Assembly: GCA_964522525.1 (NCBI GenBank)
Contig: CAZFWG010000011.1
Location: forward strand, 20,258-84,257
Reading direction: 5' to 3'
Source of the DNA: CAYUYV01 sp964522525
Lineage (GTDB): Bacteria; Pseudomonadota; Alphaproteobacteria; JAJFIK01
DNA: 64,000 nt
The notes below the pieces were generated by a model that did no database searches, had not been told where the DNA came from, and was given only the letters and a program-made list of their open reading frames with translations. Shown here one piece after another: positions 25,290-34,475 of the stretch. Position 1 is the first letter of the stretch. Each line of letters starts with the position of its first letter. The translations under genes and the position numbers were made by a program.

Positions 25290-25385
25290 TTGTCCTTTTC
25301 TGAGAATAGATTGAAGCGAACGCGCTCTACGCGAAGCGAAAATAGTTATGATCAAATGTAGGATCAAGTATAAAAATTCGTCTAT
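25290..25385 (-). promoter_or_regulatory. AT-rich mucR promoter region
   Basis: Between mrpG and mucR lies an AT-rich stretch (about 25335-25380) in otherwise GC-rich DNA. On the minus strand it holds two TTGATC repeats and a TATTTT about 17 bases after the first, a possible -35/-10 pair. MucR regulators usually bind such AT-rich DNA, often at their own promoter. The exact promoter is a guess. The rest of 25283-25499 shows nothing further. Confidence 0.35.
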
Positions 25386-25499
25386 TGGCTGCTTACGGGA
25401 CCCATATTTTGAAGGAGCCCAGAAAACCGGGATCGGCACCGGGAAAAGGCGGGATGCCCTTCGACTTGTGTTCAAGGCTCGAGAGGGCCGGAACGCGGG

Positions 25500-25877
25500 T
25501 TACTCATAGTCCTTGGCATTGAGGGGCGTGGCCCCGGGCTCGCGCCCATCGAAGCCGTAGCGGCCGTGCATATCGTCAACGACCGAGCCTTCCCAAAGGT
25601 CCACACCGGTCGCATAGGCCGCCCGGCCCAGCAAATGGGACGCAATGGGCCCCGTGATGATCAGAAAAATGACGCCGATCACGACTTTGAGAGTGACGTC
25701 GAGCTGACCGGCATGGAAGGCAAGACCCACAAGAATGGTCCCGGCGCCGAGCGTACCCGCTTTGGTGGCGGCATGCATGCGCATATAGACGTCCGGAAAG
25801 CGCACCATGCCCACGGCCGCAAGGAGGATAAACGCCGCGCCGATCAGAACGAAGAAGCTGCAGAAAATATCATTCAT
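25500..25877 (-). CDS. mrpG: Mrp Na+/H+ antiporter subunit G
   Basis: A small membrane subunit (125 residues) with three hydrophobic segments and the MrpG block VGMVRFPDVYMRMHAATKAGTLG. ATG 25877 overlaps the end of mrpF. It ends the seven-gene operon. The C-terminal 30 residues are hydrophilic (after GVDLWEGSVVDDMHGRYG). Confidence 0.9.
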   Translation of the reverse strand: MNDIFCSFFVLIGAAFILLAAVGMVRFPDVYMRMHAATKAGTLGAGTILVGLAFHAGQLDVTLKVVIGVIFLIITGPIASHLLGRAAYATGVDLWEGSVVDDMHGRYGFDGREPGATPLNAKDYE

Positions 25878-26205
25878 GGGACGCATCCCCCGATGGGCTG
25901 GGATCATGGTTGACGGGCAGTCGGTCCTTGGGCGGTTCCGCGCGCCGGAAGACATAGCGCGCAAACGCGACCGTCGCGAGGAACGCGACCAGAGCCACGG
26001 CAATGGCCACATCCAGATAGGCGTACTGGCCATTGGTGAGTGCGGAAACCCCAATGAAGCCGATGGCCACGAGGGACAGGAAATCAAGCGCGACGATCCG
26101 ATCGGGCAGGCTCGGTCCCCGCACCAGACGCCACAAGGACAGCGCCATGGCCAGGAGCAGAATGGTGTAGGTGATGGTCGTCGTGATCTGAATCAACGGT
26201 GACAT
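25870..26205 (-). CDS. mrpF: Mrp Na+/H+ antiporter subunit F
   Basis: A 111-residue subunit with three membrane segments and the MrpF hallmark VRGPSLPDRIVALDFLS. It overlaps mrpG at its 3' end. It is separated from mrpE by 149 bases, unlike the other gene junctions in this operon, which overlap. Confidence 0.9.
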   Translation of the reverse strand: MSPLIQITTTITYTILLLAMALSLWRLVRGPSLPDRIVALDFLSLVAIGFIGVSALTNGQYAYLDVAIAVALVAFLATVAFARYVFRRAEPPKDRLPVNHDPSPSGDASHE

Positions 26206-26354
26206 GGGTTTCCTCGCAAGCGGTCACGGGCCGGATCCGCAAAACGGCGTCCCAGGTCGGGATCGGATGAGACGGACATCATGATCCCCACCAGGGTCCT
26301 TGTTTGCGCTTGGTCTTCGCCGGCGAACCGGAGACCGATTTTCCTGGCCTCGCC

Positions 26355-26831
26355 CTAGCCCAGCGCCTCCATGATCTTGCGCTCAAAGACGCGCTTGGTG
26401 GAGCGGCGCAAATCATCCGGGTCGGAGGCGTCAATCGCATGCACATAGAGCGTGGCGTGATCGCCGGAGACATCCATGCTCAAGGTGCCGGGCGTCAGCG
26501 TCACCGCATTGGCCAGCACCATGATTTCGAGCGGCTTGTCCGTGGAAAGAGGGATGGCGACAATACCCGGCTTCCACGACGAGGTCGGCTGGAAGGTCGC
26601 GACCGCGACCTTCACCCCCGATTGCACAAGTTCGTAGAGGAAGACGGCGATCAGCCGGGAGACCCGTCCGGCCCGCTGGAAATAGGCTTCGGTGCCTGAG
26701 AACTGGGAGCGCACAACGTAGAGCGTCGCGCTGCCCAGGAGAAAGCCGAAAACCACATTGATCAGGCTGTAATTGACCGTAATGACGGCCCATGCAATCG
26801 CCAAAATGATATTGACCAGGAAGATATTCAT
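26355..26831 (-). CDS. mrpE: Mrp Na+/H+ antiporter subunit E
   Basis: A 158-residue subunit with N-terminal membrane helices (ILAIAWAVITVNYSLINVVFG) and a cytoplasmic C-terminal domain with LSMDVSGDHATLYVHAIDAS, typical of MrpE. Its start shares a base with the mrpD stop. MrpE is needed for full antiport activity in several systems. Confidence 0.9.
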   Translation of the reverse strand: MNIFLVNIILAIAWAVITVNYSLINVVFGFLLGSATLYVVRSQFSGTEAYFQRAGRVSRLIAVFLYELVQSGVKVAVATFQPTSSWKPGIVAIPLSTDKPLEIMVLANAVTLTPGTLSMDVSGDHATLYVHAIDASDPDDLRRSTKRVFERKIMEALG

Positions 26832-28420
26832 CAGTGGTCACCTTTCTTTTCGGCCTTTTCATAGGAGCCCGCATCGGCCTTCGCCTTGACCTTGGGCAAA
26901 GGTTCGCCGCGCAGGGTCGGCCCGTCCGCCGCCACCGTGGCGATATAGACCGTCGTGTCGCCGACTTCGGCGCTGGCGCGGGTGGCATAGGACACGAACG
27001 GCGCCGGCCAGATGCCCATGAGCGCGGTCAGGCCCACAAGTAGGGCAAAGGGAACGATCTGAGCCGGACGCGGGCTCGAGCCGGGGTCGACGGGCCGGTC
27101 CTCCCCTTCCCCGTCGCCATTGGCCCAGAAGGCAAGCGCAAAGGCGCGCCCCAGGGCAAGAAGCGTCAGGAAACCCGACAACAGCACGCTGGCAACCGCG
27201 ATGGATGCCCCGGCCTCAAGGCCGGCATCGACAAGCATCACCTTGGGCCACAGGCCACCGAATGGCGGCGAGCCGGCCATGGAAAAGGCGCTGGCCAGCA
27301 CGAGAGCGGAGAAAAGCGGCGCATGGGCATAGATGCTCCGTCCCCGGAGCCAGGAGGTTCCCGTCATGCGGCGCGCGAGCCCTACACCGATGAAGAGCGC
27401 GGCCGTCACCACCATGGAATGCAGAATATAGAGGATCGAGCCCGTCATCGCCGCAGGACCCAGAGCCAGACCCAGCAGCATATAACCGATGCCCGTCACC
27501 ACCAGAAAGGCGATGAGCCGCCGCAGATCCGATTGCGCCACCGCGCCGACCGATCCCACCAGCATGGTCGCGACCGCAATGGTCAAAAAGACCGTCTGCA
27601 GATCACCGGTAACGGGGAAGATCAGGGTAAAGACACGGATGAGCACATAGACCCCGACCTTGGTCAAAAGCGCGGCGAAAATCGCCGACACGGCCGGATG
27701 CCCCGTGTGATAGGAGGCCGGCAGCCAGAAGAACAGCGGGAACGCGGCCGCCTTCATGCCAAAAGCCATGAGATAGAGCAACGCGATGCCGGTGATCAGG
27801 GGCTCGTCCATGCGGCCTTTGAGGGTCAGCGCCAGATCCGCCATGTTCAAGGTGCCGGCCACGCCATAAAGCAGGCCCGTCGCGAGCAGGAAGATGGTGG
27901 TCGCGACGAGGCTCAAGGTCGTGTATTTGACCGCGCCATCAAGCTGTTCCCGTGTGCCGCCGACGATCAAGAGACCGATCGAGGCAATCAGGATCACCTC
28001 GAACCAAACATAGAGATTGAAGATATCGCCAGTGAGAAACGCGCCGCACACCCCGGCCATCAGGGCCAGGAGCAAGGGATAAAAGCCCCGCGCCTTCTCC
28101 TCCTCCAACACGGTCTCGCGGGCAAAGAGCAAGGTCACAAGCCCGACAAACCCCGTCAACGCGACCAGCCCGGCACTGAACGTATCGGCAATGAAGGTGA
28201 TGCCGAAAGGCGGCATCCAATTGCCCATGGTCATGGTGACGGGGCCGAACAGCCAGACACACCGGAACAGGGCAAGGGCGCCAATCAGAAGGCTCAGCAT
28301 GCCGATCAGCGCAAGCGGTCCGTGAAGCTGCGGGCGGCCCCAGGCGGCCACACACAATCCGGCAAAGATCAACGGGATCGCGAGCGGCAGGACGACAAGC
28401 CATTCCGTGTAGATGCTCAT
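26831..28420 (-). CDS. mrpD: Mrp Na+/H+ antiporter subunit D
   Basis: A 529-residue proton-pumping-type subunit homologous to NuoM/NuoN of complex I, with about 14 membrane segments. The essential Glu lies in FNLYVWFEVILIASIGL and conserved Lys residues follow. The last 40 residues are a charged, Lys/Ala-rich tail. It overlaps mrpC by 4 bases. Confidence 0.92.
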   Translation of the reverse strand: MSIYTEWLVVLPLAIPLIFAGLCVAAWGRPQLHGPLALIGMLSLLIGALALFRCVWLFGPVTMTMGNWMPPFGITFIADTFSAGLVALTGFVGLVTLLFARETVLEEEKARGFYPLLLALMAGVCGAFLTGDIFNLYVWFEVILIASIGLLIVGGTREQLDGAVKYTTLSLVATTIFLLATGLLYGVAGTLNMADLALTLKGRMDEPLITGIALLYLMAFGMKAAAFPLFFWLPASYHTGHPAVSAIFAALLTKVGVYVLIRVFTLIFPVTGDLQTVFLTIAVATMLVGSVGAVAQSDLRRLIAFLVVTGIGYMLLGLALGPAAMTGSILYILHSMVVTAALFIGVGLARRMTGTSWLRGRSIYAHAPLFSALVLASAFSMAGSPPFGGLWPKVMLVDAGLEAGASIAVASVLLSGFLTLLALGRAFALAFWANGDGEGEDRPVDPGSSPRPAQIVPFALLVGLTALMGIWPAPFVSYATRASAEVGDTTVYIATVAADGPTLRGEPLPKVKAKADAGSYEKAEKKGDH

Positions 28421-28818
28421 CGCGCCAGGCCCTCCACAGGATCTTCATCGCCATCGGGCGGGGTGGCCACCGGTTCGGCCAGGCGCATCTCGGAGGTTTC
28501 GACTGTCCCCAGATCTTGATAGGTGCGATAGGCCAGAACCAGAATGAAGGCAAAGAGCGAAAAGCTGATCACGATCGCGGTCAGGATCAAGGCCTGGGGC
28601 AGCGAATTGGCCGCCGCATCGGTCAGGGTTTTCTCATCCCCCGGAATGATGGGGGGCACATCCCGCGTCAGACGGCCGGCCGCAAAAATCAGGAGGTTGG
28701 CTGCATTGCCCAGGACGAGAATGCCGAGAACAATGCGCACGAACGACCGCGACAGCATCATGTAAACACTGATCGCCATAAGAACACCGACAAGCACCGC
28801 AAGGAGAGGTTCCATCAC
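28417..28818 (-). CDS. mrpC: Mrp Na+/H+ antiporter subunit C
   Basis: A 133-residue NuoK-like subunit with three membrane helices and the typical LGILVLGNAANLLIFAAG and LPQALILTAIVISFSLFAF blocks. A hydrophilic tail follows. It overlaps both mrpB and mrpD by 4 bases, so translation is coupled. Confidence 0.92.
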   Translation of the reverse strand: MMEPLLAVLVGVLMAISVYMMLSRSFVRIVLGILVLGNAANLLIFAAGRLTRDVPPIIPGDEKTLTDAAANSLPQALILTAIVISFSLFAFILVLAYRTYQDLGTVETSEMRLAEPVATPPDGDEDPVEGLAR

Positions 28819-29228
28819 TCGGCCTCCTCAAGGCCCAGGGCCAGGGCGGTAATGGTGCCCACGACGACGAGCCACACGCCGATATCGAACAGGACGGGCG
28901 TGGCAAAGACCTTCAGGGAAGGATCGAATTCCGGAATATACCACTTGCCGGTCAGGAACGGATCCGCCGTCAACAGGGAGGGCAGCCCGCTCAGGCCGGC
29001 GACAGCCAGGCCGATCCCGGCGAGGGCAATAGGATGGATCCTCAAGGCCCGGCGTGCGGCCGCCGGCCCTTCCGTGATGGCGTAGAGCGCGAAGGCGGAA
29101 GCTGCAATCAGCCCACCGATAAATCCGCCGCCCGGTTCATTGTGACCGCGAAAGAGCACGAAGATCGAGAAGACAAGGGTCAGGCTCACCAGGAGCGGCA
29201 TGGCCGTGCGCAGAATGAGGGAATTCAT
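28815..29228 (-). CDS. mrpB: Mrp Na+/H+ antiporter subunit B
   Basis: A 137-residue membrane subunit with the MrpB motif FRGHNEPGGGFIGGLIAASAF. It is a separate gene here, so the operon is the seven-gene (A to G) type and not the fused-AB type. It overlaps its neighbours by 4 bases on each side. Confidence 0.92.
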   Translation of the reverse strand: MNSLILRTAMPLLVSLTLVFSIFVLFRGHNEPGGGFIGGLIAASAFALYAITEGPAAARRALRIHPIALAGIGLAVAGLSGLPSLLTADPFLTGKWYIPEFDPSLKVFATPVLFDIGVWLVVVGTITALALGLEEAE

Positions 29229-31552
29229 GGCTGCGCCTCCTTCGTTTCCGGCCCGTCGTTGGATTTGCGCCGCCGGGCCGAGGCCATGAGGGCCAGGGCC
29301 GACACACCTGCGATCATCACGACCGAGATTTCACCCAAGGTATCGAGGGCCCGGAAGTCCACCAGAATGACATTCACGACATTGCGTCCATAAGCGGCAA
29401 GATAGGAGGCTTCGGCAAAATATTCCGAAAGCCGATAATTCAGGGGCTCTGCCGTGATCGCCATCAGGGCGACCGTAAAACCGCCACCGATTGTGACAGC
29501 GATCACGCCATCGCGCCATCGCCGGAAGAGCGGGCGCCGGTCGCCGCTGTCGACGGGCAGGCGCAAGAGCACCACGGCGAGGATGACCACCGACAAGGTT
29601 TCGACCATGAACTGGGTAAAGGCCAGATCGGGCGCCCCGAAGAGGAGGAAAATCAGTGCGACGGCGGTGCCGAGCACGCCGGCGGAGAGCACAGCAAAAA
29701 GACGGGTGCGGAGCACCAGAACGGCCATGGCTCCGGCGGCCGCCACGAGCATCACGCCCAGGACATAGAAATTGGGGGTCCCGCTCATCCCCACCGCAAA
29801 TTCAAGGCCGAGGAAGATGGGCGCCATCATGGTCACGGCAAGGACGAAGAAGGTCACCAGGAGATAGGTGCTCAAACGGCCGTTCTGAAGCTGATCCGTG
29901 ACGCCCCGGGCGCCATGCCGCAACAACACGAGCGCCTGGTCATAGCCACGGTCGGGGCCCCAGAGGGACGCGGTCCACGCCATGAGCCTGTCCCGCACCG
30001 CCGGACCGATGAGGTAAAGGCCAAAGGCGCCGGCCAAGGTCAGAATGCTGAGGATCAAGGGCAGATTGACCCCGCTCCACAAATGAAGCTCCGAATGGCT
30101 CTCATGGCCGAGGACGGCGGAAGCCGCGGGCAGAAGCAGGGCATGGCCCGTCCAATGCAGATCAACGACGGCGACCAGACCCAGAATGGCGAGCACGAGA
30201 CAGCCAAGCCACAAGGACACGGAGCCTTCCTGGGGCACTTTCGGCGTCGACAGACGCTCTCCGACAAAGGGACGCACGCCGGCCAGTCCGGCTACGGCCC
30301 CCATCATGACATTGCCGGCCACGGCGATGACGGTCACCACGAAAGCGGCGTCGACGCCAAGGGTCGCCTTATAGATCACTTCCTTGGCAAGGAAGCCCAC
30401 GAAAGGCGGGAAACCGGCCATGGACAAAACGGCGAGCGCCGCCGCCGCCGCCGTGATCGGCATGGCGCGCCCCAGTCCGCTCAACAGGGTCGCGTCCCGG
30501 GTCCCGGCCGCCTTGTCGATGCCGCCCGCCACCATGAAAAGGGCGCCCTTGAACAGGGAATGGGCAAAGAGATAGGTCATGGCCGCCGTGACGGCCTTGT
30601 CGCTGCCCAGACCCAGCAACATGACGAGCAGGCCCAGGCTGGCGACCGTCGTGTAGGCCAGCATGAGCTTGAGATCGACCTGACGCAGGGCCAGAACCGT
30701 CCCCGCCAGGAACGTCGCCGCGCCGAAGACCGGCAGGATGGTTTCCCACAAGGGCGTGCCGCTCAAGGCCGGATGGATCCGTGCGATCAGATAGACGCCC
30801 GCCTTCACCATGGTCGCCGAGTGGAGATAGGCGCTGACCGGGGTCGGCGCCTCCATGGCATTGGGCAACCAGAAATGGAACGGCACCTGGGCCGATTTGG
30901 TGAAGGCGCCGAACAACAGCAGGACGAGCAAGGCGACATAGGCACCGTGCTCCCGATACAGATCGCCCTGGTCGAGGAGCACCGAAAATTCCAGACTGCC
31001 GCCGATGCTGGCCATCAGGAGCAGACCGGCCAGCATCACAAGACCGCCCCCGCCCGTCACGACAAGGGCCTGGACGGCCGCGCGCCGGGACGCCGCCCGG
31101 GCATGGCCGAAACCGATCAGCAGGAAGGAAGTGACGGAGGTCAGCTCCCAGAAGACAAAAAAGGTGACGACATTGTCCGCGAGCACCAGGCCCAGCATGG
31201 CGCCCATGAAGGCGAGCAGGAATCCGAGAAAGCGCCCGAGCTGGGCATGACCCCGCAGATAGGCCGCCGCGTAGAGCACGATGAACGTGCCGATCCCGGA
31301 AATGAGAAGCGCAAAAAGCAGGCTCAAGCCGTCGAGATAAAAAGACAGATTGATGCCGCCCAGAATGGGCACCCATTCCGTGCTTTCGCGCACGGGCCCG
31401 TCATGGGAGACCGCGTGGATGTGAGACGCGAAATAAACGAAGAGACAAGCCGGCAGGACGGCAAGGACCCAGCCCGAAACATCGCGCGCGATGCCGCGAA
31501 TGGAAGGAGCAAACCCTGCGAGAACAAAGCCTGAAATGACGGCCCAAAGCAT
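29225..31552 (-). CDS. mrpA: Mrp Na+/H+ antiporter subunit A
   Basis: A 775-residue subunit: an NuoL-like part with about 14 helices, with the key Glu in FFVFWELTSVTSFLLIGFG, and a C-terminal extension with NuoJ-like helices and a conserved VILVDFRALDTLGEISV. The complex exchanges Na+ for H+ across the inner membrane and supports pH and sodium tolerance. ATG 31552 fits the family start; a GTG 8 codons upstream is possible. It is the first gene of mrpABCDEFG. The upstream region contains an inverted repeat. Confidence 0.93.
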   Translation of the reverse strand: MLWAVISGFVLAGFAPSIRGIARDVSGWVLAVLPACLFVYFASHIHAVSHDGPVRESTEWVPILGGINLSFYLDGLSLLFALLISGIGTFIVLYAAAYLRGHAQLGRFLGFLLAFMGAMLGLVLADNVVTFFVFWELTSVTSFLLIGFGHARAASRRAAVQALVVTGGGGLVMLAGLLLMASIGGSLEFSVLLDQGDLYREHGAYVALLVLLLFGAFTKSAQVPFHFWLPNAMEAPTPVSAYLHSATMVKAGVYLIARIHPALSGTPLWETILPVFGAATFLAGTVLALRQVDLKLMLAYTTVASLGLLVMLLGLGSDKAVTAAMTYLFAHSLFKGALFMVAGGIDKAAGTRDATLLSGLGRAMPITAAAAALAVLSMAGFPPFVGFLAKEVIYKATLGVDAAFVVTVIAVAGNVMMGAVAGLAGVRPFVGERLSTPKVPQEGSVSLWLGCLVLAILGLVAVVDLHWTGHALLLPAASAVLGHESHSELHLWSGVNLPLILSILTLAGAFGLYLIGPAVRDRLMAWTASLWGPDRGYDQALVLLRHGARGVTDQLQNGRLSTYLLVTFFVLAVTMMAPIFLGLEFAVGMSGTPNFYVLGVMLVAAAGAMAVLVLRTRLFAVLSAGVLGTAVALIFLLFGAPDLAFTQFMVETLSVVILAVVLLRLPVDSGDRRPLFRRWRDGVIAVTIGGGFTVALMAITAEPLNYRLSEYFAEASYLAAYGRNVVNVILVDFRALDTLGEISVVMIAGVSALALMASARRRKSNDGPETKEAQP

Positions 31553-31587
31553 CGGTCTTCCATCCCCACGATCCACGGTTCAGTCAC

Positions 31588-31634
31588 AAAGTGCCAAATG
31601 GCGCGGTCCGCCGAAAGGGCATTTTGTGCACTTT
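31588..31634. promoter_or_regulatory. Imperfect inverted repeat upstream of mrpA
   Basis: AAAGTGCCAAATGGC (31588-31602) and GGGCATTTTGTGCACTTT (31617-31634) are imperfect inverted copies. The motif AAAGTGC recurs at 31847 (CTATAAAGTGC), and a related CACTTTAAAC stands just before the acyltransferase start at 31923. It may be an operator for mrpA or for the divergent gene. The rest of the 370-base intergenic region (31553-31922) shows no gene. Confidence 0.4.
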
Positions 31635-31922
31635 AAACCGTCCACGGGGTTTAGGGTGCGTTCACAATCGATTTTCCGCCCCGCCACCATAAATAAGTTC
31701 CTTGCACCCGGACCTCTTCGGGGCGACATCGCGTCCTAAAGGTCACGACCGACCGAGCGAGGCAATCCGTCACAGGGTCCGTCCGCACCGAAACGGACGA
31801 AAAGCACGACCGCGCCGGCCGATCCTTGCCCGAAGCTTGCACCTATAAAGTGCTGGACAGCGGAGGGAGGAGCGTGAACTTCTCGCGTTAGGAGTGAACG
31901 CATTGGGGGAGACACTTTAAAC

Positions 31923-32645
31923 ATGCGCCGCGACCACCGACCCTATTGGCTGCGCCGGGTGATGGCGGCCCATGAAGCCTGGCACGCACGCCATTTTCTG
32001 CACCCCACCTTTGACAGCATCGGGGCTGGCTGCAGCATCGCCAAACCCTGGCATGTCCATGTCTTCGGCTCCGGGATCCATCTGGGCTCCTATGTGGAGA
32101 TCCGCGCGACCGCCGCCAACGATGTGCGCTTCACAAGCTGGACGAGCCAAACCGGGACGGGGCACATCCGGATTGGCGACTGCTGTCTGATCGGACCGGG
32201 CGTGCGGCTCCATTCGGCCCAAGCCATCGAACTTCAGGATGCGGTGATGCTGGCCTCGGAAGTCCTGATCAGCGATGCCGACTGGCATGATCACTATGAC
32301 CGGCTTTCCGTACCGGGACGGACAGAACGGGTGGTCATCGAGGAAAACGCCTGGCTCGGCGACCGGGTTACCGTGCTCAAGGGATCCCGTATCGGCTGCA
32401 ACACCATCATTGGCGCGGGCTCCGTGGTCGCGGGCACGCTGCCCGCCAATGTGATCGCCGCCGGCAACCCGGCCCGCGTGATCCGTGAACTGGACCCGGA
32501 TCGGCCCCTGGTCACTCGCCGGGTGCTTTATAACAATCCGGAGGCCCTCGCCCAAAAGACTGACGCGCTCTATCGGTTGGTTCTGAAGGACAACACGACC
32601 TGGGGCTGGCTGAGGGCGAGCCTCTTTCCCTCAAGGCGGGACTAG
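31923..32645 (+). CDS. Left-handed beta-helix (hexapeptide repeat) acyltransferase
   Basis: A 240-residue protein with hexapeptide repeats (IRIGDCCLIGPGVRL, later VIEENAWLGDRVTVL and IGCNTIIGAGSVVAG) forming the trimeric beta helix of the maltose O-acetyltransferase/LpxA superfamily. The catalytic His is probably in SDADWHDHYD. PANVIAAGNPARVIRE is the standard closing motif. The acceptor, perhaps a surface sugar, is unknown; no polysaccharide genes are adjacent. It converges on DUF2336 with 6 bases between. Confidence 0.85.
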   Translation: MRRDHRPYWLRRVMAAHEAWHARHFLHPTFDSIGAGCSIAKPWHVHVFGSGIHLGSYVEIRATAANDVRFTSWTSQTGTGHIRIGDCCLIGPGVRLHSAQAIELQDAVMLASEVLISDADWHDHYDRLSVPGRTERVVIEENAWLGDRVTVLKGSRIGCNTIIGAGSVVAGTLPANVIAAGNPARVIRELDPDRPLVTRRVLYNNPEALAQKTDALYRLVLKDNTTWGWLRASLFPSRRD

Positions 32646-32651
32646 AGGCCG

Positions 32652-33821
32652 TCAATCCACGGCGACCAGATCGACCCGATCCCACATTTGCATGGTCGCC
32701 CGGGCCTGATCGCGGCCCAGGGTATCGAAGAGGCGGGAAATCTGCTCGAGCTGCTGGGCGGGCAAGGCCTGGCCCTGACGTCGGTAGTCAAGGAGCAGAA
32801 AAAGCGACGTGAACTGACTGCGGTCCAGGTCGAGGGCGCGGCAGATGACGGCCATCGCCTCCCCTCCCGGATCACCCAGCACCCGGGCGATGGTCTGGGG
32901 CGCCACTTTCAGCCGCCGTGCGGCATCGCGGGCGAAAGCGGGCAGATTGCCCGAGCGCAAATGGCCAAGGGCGGCGGAAATGGGCCCATATTGGGCGAGC
33001 CGGTCACGGCCCAGGACCGCGACTTCGTCAAAAGCGGCCTTGAGCCCGCCATATCCGTCGGCCGCCAATTCCTCCAACACCCGGTCGACATGTTCGGGAA
33101 GGACCTGGAACCGTTCCAGAAGCACGGGACGAAGCTTGCCGGCGGCCGCCCAGAACAGCTGATGGGCCAGACCCGACGACAGATCCGGCCGCTTGGCCAA
33201 GGCCTCGCCGATCAGGGGATCATCGCCCATGCGGGCGATGATGCGGGCAAAGGCGTCCTGGGAAATGCGCGCGGTGGCGTTGCGCAACAAAACGAGGGCG
33301 ACGTCGGATTCACCGTGGGAAACGAGGGCATCGCCGATCTTGCGTCCGATATGGGGTCGCGCCGCCGCCGCGAGCCGGTGGCCGTGGGACCGCTCGCAGG
33401 CCTTGAGCAGATCGCCTTCCTTCAGGATCGGGGAGCCCAAAATGATGGGCTTGGCGACCGGCGCCTCATCTTCCAGCAGCCAAGCGTAAAGGCGCTCAGG
33501 CGGTGTGTCGATCTCGGCCACCTGCTCGGCCAGCCGGGCCCGAACCGCCGTTTCGACATCCCCGACCAGATCGATGAGAATCTCATCGATCAGCATTCGT
33601 TCCTTCTCGGAAGGCTGGGCAGCGCCGCCCAGAAGGCCCGCGACTTTCTCCAGCAGCGCTTCCTGGGCTTCCTTGCGCCGCCGGCCAGCAAGCGTCGCGA
33701 GACTGAGCAGTGACTGACCCATGGCGCTCCCCTTAGCCGCGTCCTCAAGGGCGTTGTCATCCCCATCCGTCGGGGAAAGCGCGTCGGTTCGGGATCCGCT
33801 CACCTTGGCTTCCTCCTCCAT
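32652..33821 (-). CDS. DUF2336 domain protein
   Basis: A 389-residue helical-repeat protein of a family largely limited to alphaproteobacteria. It shows VGDVETAVRARLAEQVAEID near the start of the domain and the repeated HEAT-like helices through the C-terminus (VICRALDLDRSQFTSLFLLLD). The N-terminal 40 residues are charged and likely disordered. Soluble and cytoplasmic; the function is unknown. Confidence 0.8.
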   Translation of the reverse strand: MEEEAKVSGSRTDALSPTDGDDNALEDAAKGSAMGQSLLSLATLAGRRRKEAQEALLEKVAGLLGGAAQPSEKERMLIDEILIDLVGDVETAVRARLAEQVAEIDTPPERLYAWLLEDEAPVAKPIILGSPILKEGDLLKACERSHGHRLAAAARPHIGRKIGDALVSHGESDVALVLLRNATARISQDAFARIIARMGDDPLIGEALAKRPDLSSGLAHQLFWAAAGKLRPVLLERFQVLPEHVDRVLEELAADGYGGLKAAFDEVAVLGRDRLAQYGPISAALGHLRSGNLPAFARDAARRLKVAPQTIARVLGDPGGEAMAVICRALDLDRSQFTSLFLLLDYRRQGQALPAQQLEQISRLFDTLGRDQARATMQMWDRVDLVAVD

Positions 33822-34084
33822 GGGATGACGCGACTCCCAAGGCCCTTCACCGCGTCGCCCGGCGCCTCGCCGGTAACGCTAATAGGGACCATGAAATTGG
33901 TGAAAGCGTCGTGAACGCCGCCCAATAGGGCTTTCAAGAGGGCGGTATCTGTCGCATGGTACGGTTCCGTTTATGGGTTGTGATACTCTTAGGCTGTTCA
34001 GGTTGAATGACGCGGCCGGACGGGAACGACCCGGCCCCCGAGGAAACGCCCGGCTGAGAACAGGCAAGAAAAAGGTGTGGTGGC

Positions 34085-34420
34085 ATGATGAAGCATTCAG
34101 CGGTGAGAACCGGGATTTGCCGGGCGAGTTCCGCTCTTCTTTGCGGTCTGGTGGTCATGGGCCTCGGGGCCTGCGCCAATCGCACCGATCCAGCCATCGT
34201 CAACACGGCCAGCTACCAGACCGGCTATTCCGACGGCTGCGCGACCGGGAACCAGCAGATTGCGGGTTTCAAGAAGACGGTCAGGCGCAACGAAGCCCAA
34301 TTCAAGACCGATGAGGCCTATCGGATCGGATGGAGCCAGGGCTTCAGCGCCTGTGGCGGCCAAAAGACTCGGCGCGAGGACTTCCTGTCCGAAGACCGCT
34401 TTGATCAGGGTCCGATCTGA
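34085..34420 (+). CDS. Small lipoprotein with a YxxGYxDGC motif
   Basis: A 111-residue protein with a signal peptide ending in the lipobox GLGAC. The mature part has two related short blocks, YQTGYSDGCATG and YRIGWSQGFSACGG, with Cys in each, suggesting a repeat joined by a disulfide. Small lipoproteins with this motif are common in proteobacteria but uncharacterised. It converges on the antiporter gene. Confidence 0.7.
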   Translation: MMKHSAVRTGICRASSALLCGLVVMGLGACANRTDPAIVNTASYQTGYSDGCATGNQQIAGFKKTVRRNEAQFKTDEAYRIGWSQGFSACGGQKTRREDFLSEDRFDQGPI

Positions 34421-34475
34421 TCCCAAGGCACGCTGAACCAGGTCTTTGCCTCACGTCGATCAAGCCACAACAACA

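Noticed and set aside
29915..31534. A 539-residue plus-strand open frame opposite mrpA
   Set aside because: Its His/Gln/Arg-rich product is a codon-bias artefact; mrpA on the minus strand is unambiguous.
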